DNA of 11,769 nucleotides from SOIA01 sp964346585 (GCA_964346585.1 CAYFVQ010000005.1:1-11769); one strand, 5' to 3'; shown: positions 1-7,199, counted from the first letter of the stretch. Notes: a model not told the origin generated them from the sequence alone. Numbers and translations are program-made.

Positions 1-377
1 AGCAAGGGCATGACGATTATCGAAACGACCGCAATGATTATTCCCGGAAAGGAGGGGTCAGGAATTTCTCTGACAATCAATTTTTTCAAAGACTGGAACA
101 GGACATACAAGCCGAGAATGAAAAAGGTCAAAGCCACGAATTTCATGGCTTTTTTTTCGATCTGTTCTTCTTTCTCAGGCGATATTTTTCCATGCTGCCT
201 CAATCGCCAGATCAGGACGAAACCCGATAAAGACTCAACGACGCTGTCAAGTCCGAATCCGACCAGGGCAATGCTTTTGGCCATTGTGCCGAATACAATG
301 GAGACAGCCGCTTCAGCGATGTTGTACGCCACAGTAAAATATTCCAGCCAGAGTCCTTTCTTGTATAATCGTTCCAT
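1..377 (-). CDS. Cation diffusion facilitator (CDF)-type transporter, N-terminal part, cut by window edge
   Basis: The minus strand reads open from an ATG at 377 to the window edge, giving about 125 residues of an integral membrane protein. Four hydrophobic stretches are visible, at about residues 13-31, 36-56, 80-96 and 111-125. The second carries SIALVGFGLDSVVESLSG, which resembles the TM2 motif of CDF/TMEM163-like cation transporters, where acidic residues bind the metal; here they would be D44 and E48. An acidic and basic loop (about 60-79) lies between TM2 and TM3. The family exports divalent cations such as Zn2+ in exchange for protons. ATG 377 is the first start after an in-frame TAG about 27 nt upstream, and its ribosome site is weak. 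It is transcribed divergently from the 707 gene. The metal and the C-terminal domain cannot be judged because the rest lies outside the window. Confidence 0.8.
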   Translation of the reverse strand, partial: MERLYKKGLWLEYFTVAYNIAEAAVSIVFGTMAKSIALVGFGLDSVVESLSGFVLIWRLRQHGKISPEKEEQIEKKAMKFVALTFFILGLYVLFQSLKKLIVREIPDPSFPGIIIAVVSIIVMPL

Positions 378-613
378 ATCTGTATCCGGTATTATATGAT
401 TCTACCGGACACAATCAAGCTTTACCATACAAACAAAACCTCCAAAACCTCGTCTCCCCACGGCGTTTTTACAAAAACTCTTCTTGAAAAGAATATTTCA
501 TTTAAAACGATAAATTAAGACATCAGATCAAAAAGCTGGATAATTTTGCGACAGATGTCCTCTTTTTAAAACTCAAATGCCCCTTTTAAGCATCCCTTCT
601 CTGACTAAATCTT

Positions 614-629
614 TGGCATAAAATTTGCA
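614..629 (+). promoter_or_regulatory. Sigma-54 (RpoN)-type -24/-12 promoter element
   Basis: The sequence TGGCATAAAATTTGCA has TGGCA (614-618) and TTGC (625-628) separated by 6 nt. That places GG (615-616) exactly 12 nt before GC (627-628), the spacing sigma-54 needs (consensus TGGCAC-N5-TTGCW). Transcription would start near 640, leaving a leader of about 67 nt before the 707 start codon. The match is by eye. Sigma-54 use also requires an activator, and none is encoded in the window. Confidence 0.55.
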
Positions 630-644
630 TATTGCTTCAATGAA

Positions 645-660
645 AGAGTACAATTACTCT
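645..660. repeat. Perfect inverted repeat AGAGTA-CAAT-TACTCT
   Basis: Two 6-bp arms (645-650 and 655-660) flank a 4-nt loop. The repeat begins a few bases after the start site predicted from the 614 element, so it could be an operator or a 5' leader hairpin. It is not followed by a T run, so it is not a terminator. Confidence 0.4.
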
Positions 661-706
661 CAGAATAAGCAAAAGCTAGGCAAGAGACAGATACAGTACC
701 ACCGAG

Positions 707-1606
707 ATGGGTAAAAACCAAAAAAAACGTCAGAAAATACTTCCTTGCCTCCTTCTGGCTGGGCTATTCGCCCTCTCTCCAGAACTGATTCACAGCCATC
801 ATTCACAGCCTGAACTCTACAATGATGTTGATTTGGAAATAATCCTGAAAAAATGCGCCGAATACTGTCAAAAATTAGCTAATTCTTCTCTTTACTTCGT
901 GTGTAATGAAAAAGTAAAGGAAGAGATGTTCAGGCCTCCTCCAGTTTATGTTGTCAGTGGTCGGATCTCCTACATGACTGCTCCGGTCGGTCGCCTAACC
1001 AAAAAAAACGTTTATGTTTATGATTACCAGTTGATCCGGAAAAACTTCGAAATCAATGAAAAAAGAATCCTCATCGAGGAAAACGGGAAGAAAAAAAACG
1101 AGAAAGATGCTCGATTAAAAACACGGATATTCTCCCATTCAAACATAATTTTCGGACCTGTTGGACTCCTCAGCGAATTCTGGCAGGAGTATTACGACTA
1201 TAAAATCATCGAGAGAAAAAAATTCAAAAGAAATAAAGTGATAATCATAGAGGCCACTCCCATTCCCCACATGAAAACCAATAATCTATACGGCAGAATC
1301 TGGGTCAGAGAAGATGATTTCAGCATTGTGAAGATTGAATGGGAACAGGAATCAATCCAAAACTATGAACTCATAGAAGAGTTGGCTAAAAAGCTCAACG
1401 CAAAACCGGAGCTTGAATTCCTTGCTGAATATGCTTTTGAAAAGAACGGAATCCGATTTCCCAGTAAGTGCACAATCACTGAGGCGTACCAACGAAAAAG
1501 GGAAGGAAGGTTCACACGGTCCAAAACAACCATAACTTATAAAGACTATAAATTCTTTACGGTCGAGACAGAGGTGAAGTACGACAAAAGACTCAACCCA
1601 AAATAA
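707..1606 (+). CDS. Secreted protein of unknown function with LolA-like features
   Basis: This is a 299-residue exported protein. A basic N-terminus and hydrophobic core (residues 1-30) form a Sec signal peptide. The mature N-terminus has three cysteines (C50, C54, C66). The middle (about 100-215) alternates short beta strands and includes GPVGLLSEFWQEYYDY (150-165), VIIIEATP (178-185) and YGRIWVREDDFSIVKIEW (195-212). That is the pattern of LolA/RseB-like lipoprotein-binding folds, where 'V/IWV..ddfs.vkie' is a recurring strand pair. The C-terminal part (about 235-293) continues with more strands. ATG 707 is the first start after an in-frame TAG at 677; its Shine-Dalgarno is poor. It lies 21 bp before a VWFA-related gene, so the genes are probably cotranscribed and the product may act with it in the periplasm. 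LolA similarity is inferred from pattern only; it could be a lineage-specific family. Confidence 0.7.
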   Translation: MGKNQKKRQKILPCLLLAGLFALSPELIHSHHSQPELYNDVDLEIILKKCAEYCQKLANSSLYFVCNEKVKEEMFRPPPVYVVSGRISYMTAPVGRLTKKNVYVYDYQLIRKNFEINEKRILIEENGKKKNEKDARLKTRIFSHSNIIFGPVGLLSEFWQEYYDYKIIERKKFKRNKVIIIEATPIPHMKTNNLYGRIWVREDDFSIVKIEWEQESIQNYELIEELAKKLNAKPELEFLAEYAFEKNGIRFPSKCTITEAYQRKREGRFTRSKTTITYKDYKFFTVETEVKYDKRLNPK

Positions 1607-1613
1607 ACACATG

Positions 1614-1630
1614 AAGGAGATGGCACCTTG
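1614..1630 (+). promoter_or_regulatory. Ribosome binding site fixing a TTG start
   Basis: AAGGAG at 1614-1619 lies 8 nt before TTG 1628. The nearby ATGs at 1611 and 1620 share one frame that ends at TGA 1629-1631 after only a few codons, so they cannot start the gene. Only TTG 1628 gives a full signal peptide; the next in-frame ATG falls at residue 13, inside the hydrophobic core. Confidence 0.75.
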
Positions 1631-2788
1631 AAAAAGCTCATTCTAGTTATTTTAACCGCGGGTATGTCTCTGGCCGTCCTCGCCCAGCAAATCTCTCATG
1701 AGACCCTTGTGATAAACATAGAAGTCCCTGTCAGGGTGTTCAAAAGCGGCCAATTTGTCGATGACTTAACCATTAATGATTTTATAATCTACGAAGATGG
1801 AAAGCCCCAACAGATCGAAGCGGTCTATCTGGTCAAAAAAACAGATATCCAGAGAGAGGAAGCGGAGATGAAAAAAGATGAAGCGCGGAAAAAATTTACT
1901 CCCGATGTTTCGAGACACTTTATCCTGCTGTTCGAGATAATGGAATATCTTCCAAAAATTGATGAGGCGCTGAATTATTTTTTTGAACATGTCCTCTCTC
2001 CCGGAGACACTTTGATAGTCGTCACACCGATGAAGTCATATAATTTTAAGAAGGAAGCGTTGGCTGTCCTATCCCTTGAAAAAATTGTCGAACGATTAAA
2101 AGAAATCATCCGCAGAGATATCAATCTGGGAAGTGGCGAATACAAAAGTCTTATCAGGGATTATGAAAGTCTTTATCGTTCTGAATTTGAAGGGAATAGA
2201 AAACTCTTCTTGATGATGGAAAAGATAAGGGAATTGAAAAACCTGAGATATGTACCAGAGAAAAATGTCAGGTATTTTGCCGATTTCCTCAAAAGTATGA
2301 CAGGTCAGAAATTCGCATTCTTTTTCTACCAGAAAGAATTGCTTCCCTACCCGAATATACCGTTTGAATCCCGGGAATATTTGGATCTGCAAAGCGAAAT
2401 AGCAAGCTTTATGTCTTTTGATGTTAAAAAAATCAAGCACGCCTTTTCCGATTCCTCGATTTCTCTGCATTTTTTATACGTCACCAAGACACAGATGATT
2501 CAAGGGGATGTCGAGAACATGGGCCCGACAGGAGGGGACTTACAAGACATGTCCATTGATATATTCAACACATTCAACGAAATCGCAAAGGCCACAGGAG
2601 GATTATCCGAGAGTTCCACAAACGTCGCCTCGCTGCTGAAAAAAGCCGCGGATGCCTCTGAAAACTATTATCTTCTGTATTATTCTCCTAAAGATTACAA
2701 GAAGGACGGCAAGTTTAAAAAAATAGAAGTCAAAGTCAAAAATAAAAATTATAGGATCACACACCGCGCTGGATATCTTGCGAATTAA
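1628..2788 (+). CDS. VWFA-related secreted protein with degenerate metal site
   Basis: A 386-residue exported protein beginning at TTG. The signal peptide is residues 1-20, ending in VLAQ. Residues 25-70 match the N-terminal module of TIGR03436 proteins: a beta strand (LVINIEVPVRVF), then the 'LTINDFIIYEDGKPQQI' segment (48-63). The von Willebrand A-like part begins at about 97 (HFILLFEI) and runs to about 345, with a second core strand at GQKFAFFFYQKEL (226-238). The family-typical ending, NYYLLYYSPKDYKKDGKFKKIEVKVK, is followed by a GY near the C-terminus. The usual DxSxS metal-ion-dependent adhesion site after the first strand reads F-E-I-M-E (102-106), so divalent metal coordination of the classic kind looks lost. 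A long charged helical insert (about 140-215) separates the two strands. It sits between the LolA-like gene and a second VWFA gene. The role is probably protein binding at the cell envelope; the partner is unknown. Confidence 0.75.
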   Translation: MKKLILVILTAGMSLAVLAQQISHETLVINIEVPVRVFKSGQFVDDLTINDFIIYEDGKPQQIEAVYLVKKTDIQREEAEMKKDEARKKFTPDVSRHFILLFEIMEYLPKIDEALNYFFEHVLSPGDTLIVVTPMKSYNFKKEALAVLSLEKIVERLKEIIRRDINLGSGEYKSLIRDYESLYRSEFEGNRKLFLMMEKIRELKNLRYVPEKNVRYFADFLKSMTGQKFAFFFYQKELLPYPNIPFESREYLDLQSEIASFMSFDVKKIKHAFSDSSISLHFLYVTKTQMIQGDVENMGPTGGDLQDMSIDIFNTFNEIAKATGGLSESSTNVASLLKKAADASENYYLLYYSPKDYKKDGKFKKIEVKVKNKNYRITHRAGYLAN

Positions 2789-2862
2789 GTCAGTTTTGGA
2801 TTGTCAATCGGCAGCAGGAGTAATAAGCAGCATTATGTGAATAGTTGATTATTATAACTACA

Positions 2863-2899
2863 GATTCATCCTTTGCAGTAAATAGGTTAGAGATGAATC
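2863..2899 (+). repeat. Inverted repeat abutting the ribosome site of the second VWFA gene
   Basis: GATTCATC (2863-2870) and GATGAATC (2892-2899) are perfect 8-bp arms separated by 21 nt. The right arm ends one base before GGAGGG at 2901-2906. In mRNA this would form a stem next to the Shine-Dalgarno; in DNA it could bind a dimeric regulator. There is no T run after it. Confidence 0.45.
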
Positions 2900-2900
2900 A

Positions 2901-2915
2901 GGAGGGAATGAAGTG
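2901..2915 (+). promoter_or_regulatory. Ribosome binding site fixing a GTG start
   Basis: GGAGGG at 2901-2906 precedes GTG 2913 by 6 nt. ATG 2908 would encode only Met-Lys before TGA 2914-2916, so GTG is the usable start and it gives a proper signal peptide (MKNKIFFLILFLALAI). Confidence 0.75.
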
Positions 2916-4895
2916 AAAAATAAAATCTTTTTTCTTATTCTTTTTCTCGCCCTTGCCATTCAGCCAAATCTCCATGAATTAAAACCAGAATCGACCCAAA
3001 CACAAAAAAGCCAAAAAGCATTCCAGTATGAAGTGACCGTGGTCCTGAAATTGGTTCAGGTGTTCGTGACGGACAAGGAAGGAAATCCGATCATAGATTT
3101 AACCAAAGACGATTTCATCCTGTATGATAACGGCAAGCTTCAAAAAATCACTGACTTTGAAAAACATTTTCTTTCCTGGCCTAAAAAACCTGTCCCGCCC
3201 GAAAAAAAGGTCGAAGAAGTCATAGAAGAAACACAACTTCCTCCCTCTCAGGAAATTCAAACCCGGATGAACCGAAAATTCATCCTTCTTCTGGATATCG
3301 ACAGAAACAGCGTGCGTGGAGTCACTAAATCCAAGAATGCCGCTTTACACTTTATTGATTCTCAGGTTCAGCCGGATGATGAAGTGGGAGTTTTTTCCTA
3401 CTCGCACATGACCGGATTGGTCGTTCATGAATATCTAACGATTGATCACGAAAAAGTCAGAGGCGCCATCAAAAGGTTGAAGGGAATGCCGGGAACAGAA
3501 GGCGGATTCAGCATGGTTGAAGGGACTCCCCGTTTCGAATCCCAACCTGAAAGCTCGATAACTCAACAATTCGCTCGAAGCGGTTCCCCCACTGATATCA
3601 TGGAGAGGACGACTATTTTTATTAACAATATTAAGGATCTTGCTAAAATGCTCCGTTATATCCCGGGATACAAGAACATCATCTTCTTCTCGGGGGGAAT
3701 ACCGGACTCTCTTTTGTTTTCACCAGAACAAACAATACGTGAGAACTATGAAGATATGGGTAAAGAATTGGCAACAGCCAGCAGCCCTGTGTACACAGTC
3801 AACACTCTTGGCCCTGGGCACGTCCAATCTCTTGGCATGTTGTCGGATATTTCCGGGGGGAAATATCTGCACGTCGTTGACTATTATGATAAAGTAGCCA
3901 CGCAGATTCAAAACGTCACCAGCAACTATTATGTCCTGGGCTATTACATCGATGAGGCATGGGACGGAAAATTTCATGAGATCAAAGTCGATGTCAAACG
4001 CAAAGGAAGCGAGGTCCAGGCTCAGAGTGGATACTTCAATCCAAAACCTTTTACTGAGCTGTCCGAATTCGAGAGAGATGTCCATCTCATCGAGCTGGCA
4101 TTGAGTGAAAATCCTTATCTCCAGGATCCCTACCCTCTCAACAACATCGCTCTCCCTTGCTCTGAAAAAAAAGATACCAATTGTGTCCTTCTCTCTGAAA
4201 TCCCATTAGCCGAGATTGAAGAAATCATAACCGGAAAAACTGAGCACGCCCACTTTATATTAGATAACGAAAACAATGTGGTTTTTTCCTCCAGAGGAGA
4301 TATCGATTTTTCCCCGTTCTCTCAAGAGAGGGTATACAGTTATGCCATTCTCTCTCTCCCTCCTGGAGAGTATGAATGCCGAACGATCATCAGAAACCTT
4401 CAGACAGGAAAAGTCGCGGTGGCGTCTTCCTCGGTTGAAATCCCTGAACGATTTAGAACTGGAATTAAGTTGTATCCCCCTCTCTTTCTCATTCCCGAGA
4501 GAGAGTCAACTTACTTGCGGCTGATAAAAGATCGCAAAAAAGAACCTCTCTCGATAAACGACATCTATCCTCTTCTTTCCAACCAACATTCCCCGCTTGT
4601 CAATGAGATAGACAAAGATGTGTCAAAACTCCTGGCTGTTGTGCGCTGTGCTGTTGCGGATATCCAAAAGCCCGAGGTCAATGTTAAGGCTTATCTTGTC
4701 GAGAAAGAATCAGGGAAAACGACTGAGTTGCCCCTTTCCATCCTGACTTCTGAAAGAGAAGAAAAAACGGATATTCTTCTACTCGAAATTCAATTGCCGG
4801 AATGGAAGCCTGGCGAGTACGCGATAGATATGATTGCAGAGGAAGCGAGCTCCAAACAGAGATCTCAGACAAAAACCATCTTTAGAGTGAAGTAA
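2913..4895 (+). CDS. VWFA-related secreted protein with long C-terminal extension
   Basis: A 660-residue exported protein starting at GTG, with a signal peptide at about residues 1-18. Residues 38-82 form the family's N-terminal strand module (VTVVLKLVQVFVTD, then LTKDDFILYDNGKLQKI). A proline- and glutamate-rich linker (about 88-117) leads into a VWFA-like domain, about 121-345. The first strand and metal loop read FILLLDIDRNS (123-133): Asp128 is kept but the DxSxS order is altered. NIIFFSGGIP (255-264) is the second strand, and SPVYTVNTLGPG (291-302) and the YYVLGYYIDEAWDGKFHEIKV segment (from 339) are typical of TIGR03436. Residues about 380-660 are an extra region ending in strands such as LLLEIQLPEWKPGEYAIDMIA, which suggests an immunoglobulin-like or other beta-sandwich domain. 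It is separated from the upstream VWFA gene by 124 bp, so it may be cotranscribed or have its own promoter. Probable role: envelope protein-protein interaction; the ligand is unknown. Confidence 0.8.
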   Translation: MKNKIFFLILFLALAIQPNLHELKPESTQTQKSQKAFQYEVTVVLKLVQVFVTDKEGNPIIDLTKDDFILYDNGKLQKITDFEKHFLSWPKKPVPPEKKVEEVIEETQLPPSQEIQTRMNRKFILLLDIDRNSVRGVTKSKNAALHFIDSQVQPDDEVGVFSYSHMTGLVVHEYLTIDHEKVRGAIKRLKGMPGTEGGFSMVEGTPRFESQPESSITQQFARSGSPTDIMERTTIFINNIKDLAKMLRYIPGYKNIIFFSGGIPDSLLFSPEQTIRENYEDMGKELATASSPVYTVNTLGPGHVQSLGMLSDISGGKYLHVVDYYDKVATQIQNVTSNYYVLGYYIDEAWDGKFHEIKVDVKRKGSEVQAQSGYFNPKPFTELSEFERDVHLIELALSENPYLQDPYPLNNIALPCSEKKDTNCVLLSEIPLAEIEEIITGKTEHAHFILDNENNVVFSSRGDIDFSPFSQERVYSYAILSLPPGEYECRTIIRNLQTGKVAVASSSVEIPERFRTGIKLYPPLFLIPERESTYLRLIKDRKKEPLSINDIYPLLSNQHSPLVNEIDKDVSKLLAVVRCAVADIQKPEVNVKAYLVEKESGKTTELPLSILTSEREEKTDILLLEIQLPEWKPGEYAIDMIAEEASSKQRSQTKTIFRVK

Positions 4896-4941
4896 ACCTG
4901 ATTCAATAAAAGTGCACTAATGATTGGATTTTCTGATTGGC

Positions 4942-6177
4942 TTATCTGTCAGAGAGAGTTTTCATAAACTTGACGATCAGGTCCTCTTCTTCCGGCGTTA
5001 AGCCCAGATCGCCCAACTCCTCCGTGTTGACATTCTCCTTAATTTCAGGGGGAGGCCAGTTTTCTTCAGCCTTATCTCTCGAGTTGTAAAAGTGCGTAAT
5101 ATCCTTGAGAGTCTTGAAGAATCCGTTATGGGCAAAGGCCTTGACAAAACCTTCGTCAGGTCTTAAATCTACGTTACGCAAAGTAGGAACTTTTTGCTTG
5201 CCAATGTTTTCAGCGGCATATTGGGCAAATTCTGTCGTTGTTGCCAGGAACTCACCCAGTCCCTTGTCCATCCATTCCTTCCCATCCTTGTTCCACTCCG
5301 AAGACATCGAATAAAAGGGATTTTCCGGATTCTTGGGCACACCGAGGTTGTCATATGTGAAGTCAGTGAACAGAGGAGGCTTGCCATTGACCGATGCCAT
5401 CACATGACACTCCGCACATTTGCCTTTGGTGTTGAATAGCATAAGGCCTTCTACCTCATCATCGTCCAGGCCCTGATTTTTGTAATCTTGCCAGTTGGAC
5501 TCATCGATTGCTTCCACATCCAGACCTGCCGCTTTGGCATTCCGCCAGAAATCATCGAACTTGGAACTGAAGGGATTAACCTCCGAGGTACGTTCGAAGG
5601 CCGCTATAGACCGCGCAATCCGTTCGTAAGCTCCATCTATGTCTTCCCCATCCAAAGAGCCTTGGCCCCAGACCTCTTCAAAGAGGTCTGCATAGTCCGC
5701 ATCCTGGACCTTGAGGATGACTGTTTTTTTATCGGGATTGTTCATTTCAAGAGGGTTGAGGAACGGTCCCATTGCCTGTTCGGCCAGCGGGTCGCCCAAT
5801 TCAAATCCCGCGGCTCTGCCGTCCCAGAACATACCTCCAACAAACGTCCCTTCCTCATCCCGATGCAAAACAGGACTGTCTCCAGCATAAGCGGCTGTGG
5901 GAGGCTTGCGGTTCCCGAAGCGGCCCTGGACTATCCCCTCATAGATGGACACGGTATTGTTCACATCTGAATCAGGGCCTGTCCACCCGACCAGAGGGCT
6001 ATGACAAGATGCACAGGACTGTCCGGGTGGAGTGGACAAGTTGGCATCAAAAAACAGCTTTTTTCCCAACTCTTCCATTGGAGTTAGCTCCTCTATCTCC
6101 TCTTTCTTTTTACACGTGACAAGAATAGCCATTGAAAGGACAATTGCCCAAGCAATCATTTTCTTTATTTTTATCAT
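4942..6177 (-). CDS. Di-haem cytochrome c peroxidase / MauG-family protein
   Basis: A 411-residue exported protein with two haem c attachment motifs, CASCH (C55-H59) and CAECH (C254-H258), about 200 residues apart as in bacterial di-haem peroxidases. Other family marks are ELGKKLFFDANLS (36-48), MFWDGRA (116-122), NPLEMNNPD (141-149) and KVPTLRNV (329-336), then AHNGFFKTLKDITHFYNS (349-366). Such enzymes reduce H2O2 to water using electrons from small cytochromes or, in MauG, modify a protein substrate. The segment that often reads 'PYMHNG' is KAFAHNG here, so the sixth ligand of the C-terminal haem cannot be assigned by eye. The N-terminus is hydrophobic and ends in LVTC22-KKK, which may be a lipoprotein box with an unusual Thr before the Cys. 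AAGGAGAGG (6191-6183) precedes ATG 6177. It lies 50 bp after the 7091-6228 gene and is probably cotranscribed. It converges on the VWFA group. Confidence 0.92.
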   Translation of the reverse strand: MIKIKKMIAWAIVLSMAILVTCKKKEEIEELTPMEELGKKLFFDANLSTPPGQSCASCHSPLVGWTGPDSDVNNTVSIYEGIVQGRFGNRKPPTAAYAGDSPVLHRDEEGTFVGGMFWDGRAAGFELGDPLAEQAMGPFLNPLEMNNPDKKTVILKVQDADYADLFEEVWGQGSLDGEDIDGAYERIARSIAAFERTSEVNPFSSKFDDFWRNAKAAGLDVEAIDESNWQDYKNQGLDDDEVEGLMLFNTKGKCAECHVMASVNGKPPLFTDFTYDNLGVPKNPENPFYSMSSEWNKDGKEWMDKGLGEFLATTTEFAQYAAENIGKQKVPTLRNVDLRPDEGFVKAFAHNGFFKTLKDITHFYNSRDKAEENWPPPEIKENVNTEELGDLGLTPEEEDLIVKFMKTLSDR

Positions 6178-6227
6178 TTTTTCCTCTCCTTATCTTCTTA
6201 ATAAAAAATTTACCAGAAAAAAATCTA

Positions 6228-7091
6228 TTACCTTTTAAAGTGAAGGAAGGATTGTACTCCTCTGTAAACTATCTGTAAATCCCATCCGGCATTCTTGGCT
6301 CTGTCCTGCCAGATTGTCTCGAAAATTTGACGGTAATCTTCGAAGGGAATCTGTTGTTTGAGATGAGTCGCCCTGTAAATCTGGAAAAAAAGCGGATTGA
6401 CCTTGACAACGGCCTCGTTATCCTCCAGTTTCTCAAGAACGACATCATTCCCTCTTAAATTGGCCTGTTCCCAGCAGACATAGAGTATGAAAGCTCGCGA
6501 GGGCAGGACAAACGGAATCCAAGCTTTCGCAGCCATAAAATACCCGGCTCCATCCCCGACAATGCGCAAAGCAGATTCTTTCCCTTCCTTCTTGGATAGA
6601 TCATTGTACAGCCAGACTATCTTGGACCAATAGATTTCTTGACGGGCCCATGCCTTCTGACTCTCTGAGATATCCGGGAATTCAGAGGCAGGGAGGGAAG
6701 GTATCTTATCCAGGCGGATAAAAATGGATTCAATATGCCGGAGGTGCCACTTTCCATCCTCAATCAAGAAAGTAAAACAATAGTCTATCCTCTCTCCAAA
6801 TTTTCCTTTAATCGGAATCAAGAAATTCACAATGTTGTTGTAGCGGACTACTTCCGGTTCAACCTCCCATTCCTCCCATATGGCTCCTCTTCTAAAGGTA
6901 TCAAGAACCTCCATCAGAGATTCTTTCGTAACAAACCGGTGTGGACGAATATGGTCCAGAGTGATTTTATTGTCTTTCATCAGCCTGACAAATTCTTTCC
7001 ATATCTTGATTTCCTCTTGTCCGTATGAGAAATGAGATGAATAAAAAACCAATAAAAGGATTGCAACCCAAAGAAAGATCAATCGTTTCAT
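6228..7091 (-). CDS. Secreted protein of unknown function
   Basis: A 287-residue protein I do not recognise. Residues 1-24 form a clear signal peptide (hydrophobic LIFLWVAILLLVFY, cleavage probably after SYG). The first half (about 28-125) has a helix then strands ending IDYCFTFLIEDGKWHLRHIE (102-121), a pattern seen in NTF2/SnoaL-like alpha+beta barrels. The second half (about 143-287) is rich in aromatic and acidic residues, with a helix (QKAWARQEIYWSKIVWLYNDL, from 145), a glycine turn (GDGAGYFMAAKAW, 179-191), then ILYVCWEQANLRGN (202-215), FEDYRQIFETIWQDRAKNAG (from 250) and a final strand. The single Cys206 before WEQ is notable. The start is well supported: AAAGGAGGGG at 7106-7097 lies 5 nt before ATG 7091. 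It heads a probable two-gene operon with the di-haem cytochrome, so it could be a periplasmic partner of that enzyme; this is inference only. Confidence 0.75.
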   Translation of the reverse strand: MKRLIFLWVAILLLVFYSSHFSYGQEEIKIWKEFVRLMKDNKITLDHIRPHRFVTKESLMEVLDTFRRGAIWEEWEVEPEVVRYNNIVNFLIPIKGKFGERIDYCFTFLIEDGKWHLRHIESIFIRLDKIPSLPASEFPDISESQKAWARQEIYWSKIVWLYNDLSKKEGKESALRIVGDGAGYFMAAKAWIPFVLPSRAFILYVCWEQANLRGNDVVLEKLEDNEAVVKVNPLFFQIYRATHLKQQIPFEDYRQIFETIWQDRAKNAGWDLQIVYRGVQSFLHFKR

Positions 7092-7199
7092 CGTATCCCC
7101 TCCTTTTACAACGTCAAAATAACTGGTGTCGAGCCATTTCAGAATCGATGCTCACACAATGCGAGTAAATCCTGAATCTTCTTGTTCAGAGAAGGCATA

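Larger units (their letters stand above)
378..706. other. Divergent intergenic region between the CDF gene and the 707 gene
   Basis: This 329-bp AT-rich stretch holds no convincing reading frame. It must carry the promoters for both flanking genes. On the plus strand I see a sigma-54-type element at 614-629 and a perfect inverted repeat at 645-660, both annotated separately. Between about 378 and 600 nothing else stands out apart from A/T-rich tracts. No clear -35/-10 pair could be assigned for the minus-strand transporter. Confidence 0.6.

Noticed and set aside
10..399. Plus-strand open frame of 129 codons
   Set aside because: It is antisense to the CDF transporter, whose minus-strand reading gives clear membrane segments and a family motif.
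1621..1637. TGGCACCTTG... as a sigma-54 element before the first VWFA gene
   Set aside because: No GC follows at 12 nt (nearest is 14) and it overlaps the start codon.
2799..2809. GATTGTCAATC as a terminator after the first VWFA gene
   Set aside because: The loop is too small for a stable hairpin and no T run follows.
4896..4941. Terminator between the convergent VWFA and cytochrome genes
   Set aside because: Only an 8-bp AGTGCACT palindrome and short repeats of GATTGG are present; no GC-rich stem with a T run is seen.
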